64,000 bases of DNA from Euptelea pleiosperma (Eukaryota; Streptophyta; Magnoliopsida; Ranunculales; Eupteleaceae), in assembly GCA_035048495.1 (NCBI GenBank), contig CM068553.1, positions 30,714,978 through 30,778,977 of the forward strand. The letters run 5' to 3'. Within the stretch, counting starts at the first letter, position 1. Every line of letters begins with the position of its first letter. Below are positions 11,077 through 23,100 of this stretch, in pieces. The notes beneath the pieces were generated by a model. That model had not been told where the DNA came from. It was given only the letters and a program-made list of their open reading frames with translations, and made no database searches. A program made the position numbers and the translations under genes.

Positions 11077-11174
11077 CTATGTGTCTCGGCCCTCTTCCAG
11101 CTGCAGCTCCTGCTGCTTCCTTGGATACTGGAATGTGCTACTGCCAACTGGATCCGACCGTACCTCGTTCTCTC
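11077..11174 (-). CDS. DYAD-like: DYAD-like gene, putative last exon 14
   Basis: 98 nt after acceptor GTGCAG at 11175, closing a 128-bp intron. The split codon G/GA keeps the frame and the exon encodes [15 protein letters not shown] and a Q/E-rich end, stopping at 11077. It rests only on splice consensus and frame, not on recognised homology; retention of the intron would instead give a stop at 11286. Confidence 0.45.
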
Positions 11175-14100
11175 CTGCACAAAATACCTGCTGAAGACAT
11201 GAAACAAAGACATTGAGTGCACTTTGGTAATTTGGTTCAGTAAAACTTCGCTGCCCACCCACAATATGCGTCACGTGGAACATTTTCAGCGGTTTCGCTT
11301 ACCACCGGCGGTCAGCTTAGTCTTACTCATGTATGTTACATCGAAAGGAGAAAGAGAGGTAGAAGGAATATTCCGTACATGTGGGAGGTCGAGAGTACGT
11401 TGGTGGGCAGAGGAGGACAAGGAGGTCCCACAAAATCCGTGGTGGCAGTGGTTGTTTTCCTCGTCGTTCAGGTGGTGAAGGGATGTCTCCCGCTCGCAAG
11501 CGGATTTGGGTATGATGCCAGGGGAGGTTGGCTGAGGCGGGGCCAGGAGAGGGGGTGCTGTTGACGTGGCGAAAGGTGAGGAAATGTCACCACCCATGTT
11601 GGGCCACAGAAACGTCCCAGGAGGTTTGCAGACTGTGAATGCGCTCCTTGGCTTATGTCGCTTCGCTGTTTTCTCTGCTTCATCTCTTTCTTTCTTTTCC
11701 TCTCCTCTCCCTCTCTTGTCCTTAGCTGCTTCTACTTCTATTGCTGCTGACTTTGCACTCTCTTCCACCGTGGATGTAAGCCTCCCCATCTCTTCCTGCA
11801 TTATCCATCAGCCAAAATATTTGAACCTACGTGTCATTCTCTAAGGCCTCCTAATCTGTCGGCATGGGATAACATGGTGGTCCCACGCACCACAAGGGTT
11901 TTCTTCTATTTCATGCATAGTGTACTCGAACAAACTCTTTGGGTCACACGCCCCATTTTATTCAGTAGACCACCCACCTTCGAAACGGTCCTGATAGATA
12001 TGAGTAGGTGGGAGTGGGACCACCATTTAATTATTTTTTCAAAGTTTATAGGTTGCATGTGGTTTAACTTCAATACCTGCGTCATGTTCAGAAAATTTAA
12101 AATTTTAGTCAGTTGTAGGCAGGACTGTTCTTTATTCTTCACCGACCTCTCGTACATTTCCTGCAATGGAATCACAGTTGTATCAGATTCTAAATTGGAA
12201 TTGTTACTACAAACTTTGTTGTTCAACTTCAAGACCTGCATTTCCTTCAGAGAATCTGAAATTTCAGAAAGTTGTTGCTCGGACTGTGCTTTTACCAAGC
12301 GCTCGTACATTTCCTGCAATGGCACCACAATAGTGTCGGATTTTAACTTGGAATTGTTGCTAGCAGGCTTTGTGGTTCAACTTCAATACCTGCATTGCCT
12401 TCAGAGAATTTGAAATTTCAGCAAGCAGTTGCTCGGGCCGTGCTTTTCCCTTCACCAAGTTCTCATAGATTTCCTGCAATGGAACAACAGTACTATCGGA
12501 TTCTAACTTGGAACTGTTTCTAAAAGACTTTGTGGTTCAACTTCAATACCTGCATTGCCTTCATAGAGTGGGAAATTTCAGCAAGCTGTTGCTGTCCATC
12601 TACTTTTATCTTCACCATGTTCTTATACAATTTCTGCAAAGGAAGCACACTAGATCAGATTCTAACTTGGAATTGTTGCTAACAAACTTTGTGGTTCAAC
12701 TTCAATACCTGCATTGCCATCAGAGATTTTGAAATTTCAACAAGCTGTTGCTCGGACTGTACTTTTCTCTTCAACAAGCTTTCATTCATTTCCTGCAATG
12801 GAACAATAGTAGTATTGAATTTTAAATTGGAATTGTTGCTAACAGAATTTGTGGTTCAACTTCAATACCTGCACCGCCTTCAGAGAATTTGAAATTTCAG
12901 CAGGCTGTTGCTTGGACTGTGCTTTTATCTTCACCAAGCTTTCATATGTTTCCTGCAACGGAACCATATTAATATCAAATTATAGGTTATCAAGTTCTCT
13001 CTTGATGGGTACTCCATGTGGGAGGCCCCTCCATAATTGTCTCAAGAGAACTCATAAATTTTAAAAATGAAGTAAATGTTTCGTCAAACATGAGAAAACA
13101 TGTACATTTAGGTAGTTATAACTTTGGAAGAGTTGGAAGCTATGGAAAAAGGACAGTTCATTTCTTGAAAATTTGATGCGTCGGACACTCTTTCAATCAA
13201 TCCATTTTTTTATCTTTCACTTAATTTTGCTAAAATAATTTTTGTTTGATCAAGGAATTATTGAGGCGACTTATCAAATGAAGGAGGGTAGAAGACAACC
13301 GTAGCGAGAATGGAAGACATCCGGATAATGGAGAGGTTGCGGAGGCAACAGGGCTGAAATTAGACTAAAAAATATCAGGCTAAAGCTATGTGGAAGAATG
13401 GTGAGACGGTTTAGGCTGGACGAGCGGTAATAACCACTCTTCGGAAGGACGGCGGTCCAAAAGGGTGATTAACACTGCAATGGTCGTTGGATCACCCGCT
13501 CTAATACAATGAAGAACTTTAAATTTATTAAGAAACTTGAGTGACTACTATGGGTACCCTATTTTCTGAGAAGCTAAGATAATGCCACATGTCAATTAAT
13601 GGGGCACGTTCTCCGAGAAGAGGCATGTTGGCCTCCGTGGTTCACAGACCACCTCGGCCCAGAGTCCAATGAACATATCTTCTTGTCGGAGCATCTGACA
13701 TAGCCGGCCGACTGAAGGATATGCTTTGTCAGAACAACTGTCGACGCCGTCCGACTAAAGGATGGGCCTTGTCAGAGCAACAGGAGTAGCCGTCCATCCT
13801 TGTCGGGACAACTGCCGATGCCGTCCGACTAAAAGATGGGCCTTGTCGGAACAACTACCGACACCGTCCGACTAAAGGATGGGCCTTATTGGAATAGCAG
13901 GAAAAGCCGTTCATCCTTGTCGGGACAACTGCAGACGCCGTTTGACTAAAGGATTGGCATTGTCGAAAAAATCACCGACGCCGTCCGACTAAAGGATGGG
14001 CCTTGTCGGAACAACAGGAGAAGCCATCCGTCCTTGTTAGAACACCTGACGAGGCCGTCCAACTAAAGGATCTTCTTTGTTGGTACACATGACGAGGCCA

Positions 14101-17100
14101 TCCAGCCGAGTGAAAAGGCTTGTCGTCCAAAATTGACAGATATTGGACCTGGACAATTGGATCGTCATCTCGCAGAGCGCCTGGGGGAAACATTCCCCTC
14201 AGAGCAGGAAACGTAACAGAAAATCATTATCAATAAGTGACGGTTACAGGCTCCTCAACAACAACGCGCTCCTTGTTGAAGGCCCTATAAAAAGAAAGAG
14301 AATCTAATGAAGAGTGGATCAAAAAATACAAGCTAAAAAGAGAGACCGGAATAAAGAACTAGTTCTACAGTATTTGGATCCACCCTGACTAGAGTGTCGG
14401 AGTGTAATTTGCAGGTACCATGGCGACCGGAGAAGCAACGGACCAATCCGGACACAGATCAATCTGGACAAGAAGGGACACCAGTCGGCCCACTCCTCTC
14501 AGGATCATCGGAAGTAAGGTCGACCACGCCAAGCAGTTCATCTACTATTCATCAATCCATCTCCTTGGGGATCTTACGGACAGGATCATTCAGATTTTTT
14601 CCCCACATCTTGTGGCACCGTCCATAGGAAAACTCATAACTCACGACCATAAGAGGAACCAGAATGGTGAATACACGACTAACAGAACTGAACGGTAGGG
14701 AAGCTGGCCCCGTCAAGGACCTCTGGGATACCATCTCAGAGGGGAGAAGGGAATGAGAAGAACAGATTGACTGGCAAGAATTGGTCACAAGGTTACAGGA
14801 AGAGAACAAAAGGCTGAGGAGGCGTCTGGAGAAGCAGTCGGTCGATAACGATCGGGTGTCCATCAATATGGCGTCCAGACATACCGGACTCGGGAGGTTA
14901 CAGGGGCACAGCCATAGCAACCGAGGAACCACATCGGGGGAGTCCAACCAAGCACGCAGAAACACCCACCAGATGACCCAAACAGGGAATCCACCCACGG
15001 ATTCGAAGGCAGCCCCAAGACCGAAGTTACCAAGGAAAGAACCGTCCGAGCAGGAGCGGAGTATTAAGGGCCAACAAGGTGAGGAACCGGCCGCCGAAAT
15101 ACTCAAGAAGATAACCACACAGGCGGCAGAAGAAACGGGGTCACACCTAGTGACCCATGAGCAGTTAGCAGGACTCGTGGCGGGTCTCCTCGGCAAAAAA
15201 GAGACGCTTGCGGACCGTATGGCAGCAATTGCAACCCGAATGCCGTGGGATTCTCCATTCGTCGAGAATGTCCAACAGTACCAGGCACCTTCGTCTTTCT
15301 CCTATCCGAAGTATCCAACGTTCACAGGGGTGTCGAACCCTGTGAATCATGTTCTTCGATTCCGGAAGGCTATGACAATATGGGAATTCGACAACCGTCT
15401 GATGTGTCGGATGTTCCCATCCACACTGAGCGAGGAGGCACTCATCTGGTTCAACCGACTACCCCCCAGGTCGGTACATAATTTTTCAGGTTTGAGTTTA
15501 TTGTTTATCTTCCAGTATTCTTGTAACAGGCTCCACCGAAAAGACGTCGATGTTCTGTTCGACGTAAAAAAATATCAGAAAGAGACTGTGCGGGATTTCA
15601 CCAAGTGATTCTAGAACGTCATGATCATAGTGGAGGACTGTGAAGATAAACATGTCGTCACGGTCTACAGGAAAGCCCTGCCGATAGAATCCAAACTCTA
15701 CCGGTCCCTTACAAAGAACCGCCCGTCGGACCTCGACGCCCTGTTTACAAGGGCCAAGAAGTACGCTAGGCTAGAAGACGACACGTTGCGCCACACAAAG
15801 AAGGCCGATACCATCTTGGGGGTTAAAAAGTCTCCCTAGAAAGAAGAAAAAGAGAAAAAGAGGAAGTTTGATGGCCGGGCTGGCAAGAAACCTCAGGCAT
15901 GGGACGAACGCACTTATACACCTTTAACCATCCCCCTAGAAAAAGCTCTGGAGCTGATCAAGGACTTGGTACAATAGCCTCAACCCATGAACCTCGAGAC
16001 TGCAACAACCCGGGACAGGAACAAATACTGCACTTTCCACATGGACCACGGGCATGAGACGAACAAGTGTTACGCCCTCAAGAACTGGATAAAAGACATG
16101 ATCGGCGAAGGCCATCTAGGCCAGTACGTCCGCCAAGCAGAAGAAGTCGCGAAATGAGCCAATAATGGCCAGAAAGAGAAAGCCAATAAAGCGACAATGT
16201 CGACAATGATCATCGATGTGATACATGGGGGACCAAGCCAGTTGATACACTGAGAACTTGAGAGACAAGATCGCATCAGCTCTCGGCAGGTTGAACACCT
16301 CCGAGAGGTACTGAATGTGACACAAGGACCAAGATTCTCCAAGAGTACCGAGGGTGCCCCAGAGGGCACGATCACCTTCTCAAACATGGATCTAGATGGG
16401 GTGGACCTGCCTCATTCAGATGCAGTGCTATTAACACTTTCCATTGGAAACTTTGACATCAAGCGCATCCTCATCGATCCAGGGAGTTCGGAGGAGATCT
16501 TGTTCGTCGACGCCTATAGAATGATGAACTTCTCAGAGGTCATGTGGGAATCGGCAAACGCACCTTTGATCGGGTTCAATGGATAGAAGGTATATGCCCT
16601 AGAGAAGATGACGCTGCCAGTAAGAGCAGGACCGACCATGCGGATGGTAGATTTCTTTATCGTGGACACTCAATCACCGTACAACGCAATCTTGGAGAGA
16701 TGATGGCTCCACGGGATGAAGGCCGTTCCATCGACCTACCATCAACTGATCTCGTTCCCCACTGAACAAGGGACTGTAGAGATCCGGGGAAATCAAACCT
16801 CGTCAAAAAAGTGTTACACGACGACTGTCAGGCCGTAAAAGGCGACTGAACCTGGAACTGATCATCAGAGCAGCAAGCCACCCACTGATAGCACGTAGCA
16901 ACCACAGCATCCAGCCTCTGATCTAAGCAGTAGCGTGGATCAGGGAAGACCGACTATTGAGTCGACTGTGGAAGTCAATCTCGGAACCATCAAAGATCCG
17001 AAAATAACTTATGTCGGGTCAACTTTGGATGAGCAAGAAAAGCAGAGGCTAACGGAGCTCTTAAAAATCTACCGAGATGTGTTCGCCTGGTCGTGGAAGA

Positions 17101-20100
17101 CATGCCGGGGATACACTCGAATATTTCTTGCCATAAGTTGAATGTGAGTCACAAGTACACTCTGGTCAGGCAACGGCCAAGGGTCGTGTTGGCAGAGAAA
17201 CAAACGGCTGTAAGAGACGAGATTGACAAACTACTGAAAGCAGGCTTCATCCAGGAGGTCACGATCCCCGAATGGCTCACCAACCTAGTCGCATGCCCAA
17301 GAAGACAGGGAAGATATGGGTCTGCATAGACTTCACAAATCTGAACAAAGCCTACCCAAAAGATCCATACCCACTACCGCGGATCGACCTACTGGTTGAT
17401 GCGACATCGGGCTATGAAATCTTGTCCTTCATGGACGGATACTCTAGCTACAACCAGATTCCTCTCTTTGAGCTCGATTAGAAAAAAATAGCCTTCACCA
17501 TGGATCATGGGGTGTTCTACTACAAAGTAATGCCATTCGGACTCAAGAACGCAGGAGCCACCTATCAGAGATTAGTCAATCGGATGTTTCACGACATGAT
17601 CGGGGAATCAATGGAAGTCTACATCGACGACATGATGGTCAAGAGCCGACAGAGGGTTGGCCATTTGACAGATCTAGGGAGGACGATCGACCAACTTCGA
17701 GAATACAACATGAAGCTGAACCCTTGCAAATGCATCTTCGGAGCCACATCAGGGAAGTTCTTGGGGTACTTAATCACTAAGCAAGGAATAGAGGCCAACC
17801 CTAAATAGATTAGAGCCCTCACAGAAATAAAACCACGTCAGAATCGAAATGAAGTCTAGAAACTGGCCGAGAGGATAGCAGCGCTGAGCCGATTCATTGC
17901 CCGACTGTCGGATAGGTGTTGGCCACTATTCAAGCTACTACGGGGCAAGGTCAATTCAAGTGGACTGACGAATGCGATGAAGCCTTCGAAAAACTGAAAG
18001 AATACCTCATCGAGCCACCCATACTCTCGAAACCAGAAGTAGGGGAACCTCTTGGCCTCTACTTCACAACAACGAAGCAATCCATCAATGTTGTACTATT
18101 CCAAGAGCAAAATAAAGAAGAGAAACCGGTCTTCTTCATAAGCAAAACCCTCGTCGGGCTGAACTCAGGTACGCATTAATAGAAAAGGCCGTCCTTGCAC
18201 TAATTTTTGCATCTAGGAGATTGAAGTCGTACTTAGACAAGAGGACTATTACGGTCTACACCGAGTTCCAACTCAAATCCGTCCTTAGAAAGATTGACCT
18301 ATCCGGCCGAATGGCTAAATGGGCCATTCATTTGGCATAGTATGACATCAAGTTCAGCCCCCGAATTTTTGAGAAAGGTCATGCCCTCGCAAGTTTCTTA
18401 GCCGATTTCCCAATAAGCGACATCAAGCAATTTGGAGAGGACGATGCGGACATCCTCCATCTACTCGAAGTCCCGGCTGTATTCCAACAGGAAATAGGTT
18501 GGAGGTTGTTCACATACGGATGGCTCGGCCAACAAAGACGGATCAGGAATCGAAACCTTGTTGGAAACGTTAGAAAATACCAAAATTGAGAGGGCCGTGA
18601 AGCTCGACTTCAAAGCATCCAACAATGAGGCAGAATACGACACCGTCATCTGAGGGATCACTACTGCCCTAGACCTTGGAGTTACTGACCTAACCGTCTA
18701 CTCAGACTCGCAGCTCGTCAGTTTCCAGTACGACAGAACCTACTAGGCAAGGGACGAGAGAATGGCAGCTTACCTGTCCATAGTAAGAGGACGGGAGAAA
18801 CGCTTCACCCAGTTGAAGCTGTACCAACTCCCGAGATAGGAAAACAGGCACTCAAACTCGTTAGCATACCTGGCAACAATGCTAGGTGAGACGGAGTCAA
18901 GACTCATTTCAGTAGATTTCCAAGAGTACCCCAGCATACAGAGGCCAAACGAGATACACATAGCATCCGTTACCACTGGGAGCGAGTCAAGCTGGATGGA
19001 CAACATCGGCAACTACCTTCACCACGGGACCCTCCCAGAATTAAAAATAGATGCACGACGGGTTCAAGGCATCTCAAAAAGATATACATTGTTACACGGA
19101 GAGTTATATCGGAAGTCGGCATCCAGACTACTCTTGAGATGCCTGACCCCGGCATAGTCACAGACCGTGTTGGAAGAGATACACGCCGATGAGTGCGGCA
19201 ACCACTAGGGGATGAGAAGTTTAGCACACAAGGCAATCTGATATTCGCTTAAAAGTGTGTATTTTTCACTATTATCTTCTAAGCGTTTTCACACTCTCCT
19301 ACGTTAAAATGCTCTATTTATCTACTTTTCTACGTAAGAGTCTCTTTTGTTGCGTAGAACACACTTTTCTGGATGAAATGGTATATTTGCATGCATTAAA
19401 CACATTTTCGGAAGTCTAGACATGAAGTCATTCTGATAGAGTCTCATTACGCGCTTCTTCTGTCGCAGAAAACTTCGATGGGATAATTCTCGAGACTTGC
19501 AAGCCCACATCGATTAGGAAAAGCCCATTATCAAAGCTTAAAGAGCCCACATGCTATGACTAGAAGATATGGGCCAAATATGGGCTGAATAAGAGGACCA
19601 AAAAGTCGGCCCAAAGAACGAAGAGAGCAGGAGAGCCAATGACTAAGAGACGGACCAAAGCGTTTAAAGCCACATGAGTCAGCAAGGAATGATAGTCTAC
19701 TCTACTGGAGAAGCATGAGGATGGTCACAGTGAAGACCAGGGTTCCAGACCCTCTGCCAATACTTTTATCTCTATTTTCTGATATTTTCTCTCTCATCTC
19801 TCCTTATTCTCTCTCTCTTCATCTCTCGGTCCTCGAATCTACTGACCTAACCTCAGAACTCCTGCCCATTGGCTCTGTCTCATCTCCCTTAGCTTTCTGA
19901 CCGTTGGATCTTCAATCGGACCGTTGGATCTTCCACCAGACCGTTGGATCTCTTTAGATCCGTCGATCTACCAATCTGGGTCCCAATCAAGTCACCATCC
20001 ATCCGATCGCCATCAGATTGTCTGTCACATCGTCTTGTGAGACGATGGACATCATCAATCCATGTGGGCCAGTAGCCGGGCCCATCATCATCGACCCGCT

Positions 20101-23100
20101 GTCCGACCATTTAGTGGACCTCATAAATTTTAAAATAATTTCAATTAAATTTTAAAAAATGGGGGGTCTACTAAATGGAGAAATTCCCCAAAGAAAAGTA
20201 GGGTTTTACTTAAAAAAAATATATATATATATTTTTTTGAAAAATACCCTATTTCCATTAAAGAAAATAGGGAGCTTTATAAGAGGAAGGAGAATGGTTC
20301 GTTTGAACCCTAATCCTCCTCTAATCCCTTCCATTCTCTCCCCCAACTCTCTTGCCCCTTCTTCCCCTCGATTTTTGGTCGTTTTCCCTCCTCTTCTCCA
20401 CCTTCTTCTTCATCTTCTTCACCAAGTTGTTGCCGGAGTTGCAGGCTGCAACTCCGGCCGATCAAGATCTCCTCCACCATCTCTTGCTGGCCACCCCTTA
20501 CCCCTCCATTAACTCCCCACCATCACATCTCCTTGCTGCTAACGCAGCCAATACCAAGCCGCCCCACCCACGGACTGCAAGTCCGTCATTAGTGCCGCCC
20601 TCCACCGGACTGGTGGCCCCAAACCGGCAAACCTTTGGCACAACTCACGGTTTGTTTACCTTGAGTGCTTGCTGCCTCGGCCAACAGATTAGGGCACTCC
20701 TCTCCAGCATTGTTTTCACGTTGTCCACAACCCCTCCACTGAACCGACAACCGGACTGGGTTCTCACGGCATCCTCCTCCATCTCTGCAACTAGCAGGCT
20801 GTTCTACCTTCACCATTGGTGATCTAAAGAGATCTCCACAATCGCAACTCCAACAAGGGTCCCTCCTCTTTTCCTCTACCATCCCCAGCGCGCAACATCA
20901 CCCACCTCCATTAACAGCGAACCCGCAAATGTCCACAACCTCTTCACGGTAAGTCCTTGACGGTTCTGACCGTCTCCTCTCAAGTTGGCCTGCAACACAC
21001 CGGAAACCACCGTTGTACCTGCAGATCCACACAAGTTGCAGCCCTCCTTCGTCCCTACATCGTTACCACCATCAATGGTAAGCCTGCAACTCCACTTTCC
21101 TTGCATACCCTCTCTACATGCTGGATTCTCTAGGTCGCCAAGATTAGCAATCTTCACGACCATGAAAACCAGTAACCTCAAAGGCTTGGCCCTCTTGTTG
21201 GCTCACCCACAATCTCCACTCCATCTATGATCGAGTCAATAGCCTAGTCCTCCTCTCACTTGGCTGATCTCATTACTACAACTCTCGGTAAGTGTGAGAG
21301 GTTAAACCTTCATTCTTCTCTCTCTAGCTTTCTCTCTCTCTCTAGATCTTTTTAGGTTTTTCTTCATCTCTCATCATTTCTCTCTCATTCACCAGTTTCT
21401 CTCTCTAGTTTCTCTCACATCTTTTAGGTGTCTCTCTAAAATTTACTTTCTCTAATTTTTACCTTCTAGATGAATGTTTATTTTGCTTATTGAAATTGGT
21501 GTAATGACTTTTAATCATTTAATAAAGTAGTTTGATTATTATGTTTTGATATTTTAGATCTCATTTCGGTGCATTTTAGCCTATTATAATTTTGGAAAGA
21601 AGGTTTTAAATTCCAAACTCTCACCACTCTCATTTCCCCGTGCTTTTCTAGCAAAATTCTATCATTTTATGTTCAAATTTGCGCTAACCCGACTAATCCC
21701 GAGTGCGGATCGATATCCGACCTTCCACTGTGCTAGAATTCTTAATTTTTGCAGAAAATGAAGCGGATTATACAAATGTGTTGGAGTTAGGGTGTCCGTA
21801 ACCAACGACGCGGAAGAATCCTACTTTCACAATCACGCAAGGGTATTTTTGGCCTTATATGCAGAAGGACGCCAAGATCCTCATCCGTAAATGCCCGAGC
21901 TGCCAGAGGCATGCGTCACTGATCAGAATGCAGAAGAGTTACACCCAGTGTACAATGCCTGACCGTTCGCCAAATGGAGATTGGACATCGTCGCTTTTTG
22001 TTGGTGGCCACTGACTACTTCACCAAATGGATCGAAGCCGTTGAGCTCCCTCAAGTCCATGTCTCAAACATCAGAAAATTTCTCTAGGAGAATATCGTAT
22101 GCCATTTCGGTGTACTCTAGGAAATTGTAACAGACAACGGCACACAGTTCGACGCGGCTGAGATTCGAGACTTTTGTCAAACACTCGGGACAAAGAAAAG
22201 CTTATCAACTCCAAGGTACCCACAAAGCAACGGACTGACAGAAGCAGCCAACAGGGTTATACTCGACACGCTAAAGAAGCGATTGGAAATGGCCAAAGGA
22301 AAATGGGCCGAAGAACTGTAAGGCGTATCATGGGCCTACCACACTACCCCGAGGCGATGAATAGGGGAATCTCCTTTCTCACTAGCCTACGAGACGGTGG
22401 CCGTAATCTCGACAGGGGCCACGGCACCAACCTCCCAAACACTAGCCGTGGAGTCGGAACAGAACGAGGGCATACTCGCTCACAACTTAGACCACCTCGA
22501 GGAGCGGAGAGAGCAGGCCATGGTCCGACTAACCGACTATGCGTTGATGCATTAGAACCATACCTCTCACCAAAGGAGGAAGGAGTCCCACAAGTGGGCC
22601 GAGGCACCCACTCCTCCTCGGCCGAAGAGCTAAGGGCAGAACGGGACCTCGACACATACGGTTGGCATCCATCAAAAGCAGGCCTTGACGGCCTTGATGC
22701 ATGAGAACCATACCCCTCTCCAAAGGAAGAAGAAGTCCCACATATGGGCCGAGGCACCCAGTCCTTCTCGGCTGAAAAGCCAAGCGCAGAACGGGACCTC
22801 GACACTAGCAGTTGGCATCTGTCGGGGTTGAGGATTATTTCGTTGAAAGGCCAAGGCACCCCAACCCTCTCAGCTGATGAGCTAAAGGAATGATATGAAC
22901 GGGGCAGACGTCTAGGCCAAGAGGCCAATCTCAAAAGAAGAGAAAGGAAACATAACAAAAAAGGGATTCAAGTGAAGGAATCAGCAATGAAAGATGTTCA
23001 AGTTTTCGTATTTTGCAAATACCATATGGCATCTACATAGAAGGAGAGAAGTATGTGAAACAACAATAACGGAGAGGTTCTTCATATATAAAAAAAAAAA

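Larger units (their letters stand above)
19160..22560 (+). pseudogene. Tat element integrase, interrupted by a solo LTR
   Basis: The N-terminal zinc motif is split: the two histidines (HADECGNH, about 19180-19205) lie left of the inserted LTR and the two cysteines (CPSCQRHA, about 21895) right of it. The catalytic core is seen as WRLDIV, then a deletion, [12 protein letters not shown], the second acidic residue in [10 protein letters not shown] (about 22125) and the glutamate in [16 protein letters not shown] (about 22235). Frameshifts and TAG stops throughout. Confidence 0.85.

Noticed and set aside
11379..11844. Plus-strand ORFs at 11379-11564 and 11566-11844
   Set aside because: Shadows of exon 13 of the DYAD-like gene on the minus strand.
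14552..15196. 214-codon minus-strand ORF
   Set aside because: Antisense to the Tat gag frame; shadow of real gag coding.
22344..22958. 204-codon minus-strand ORF with internal peptide repeats
   Set aside because: Opposite to the integrase end and to a tandem repeat; the peptide repetition mirrors the DNA repeat. It is not continuous with the antisense aORF further on.
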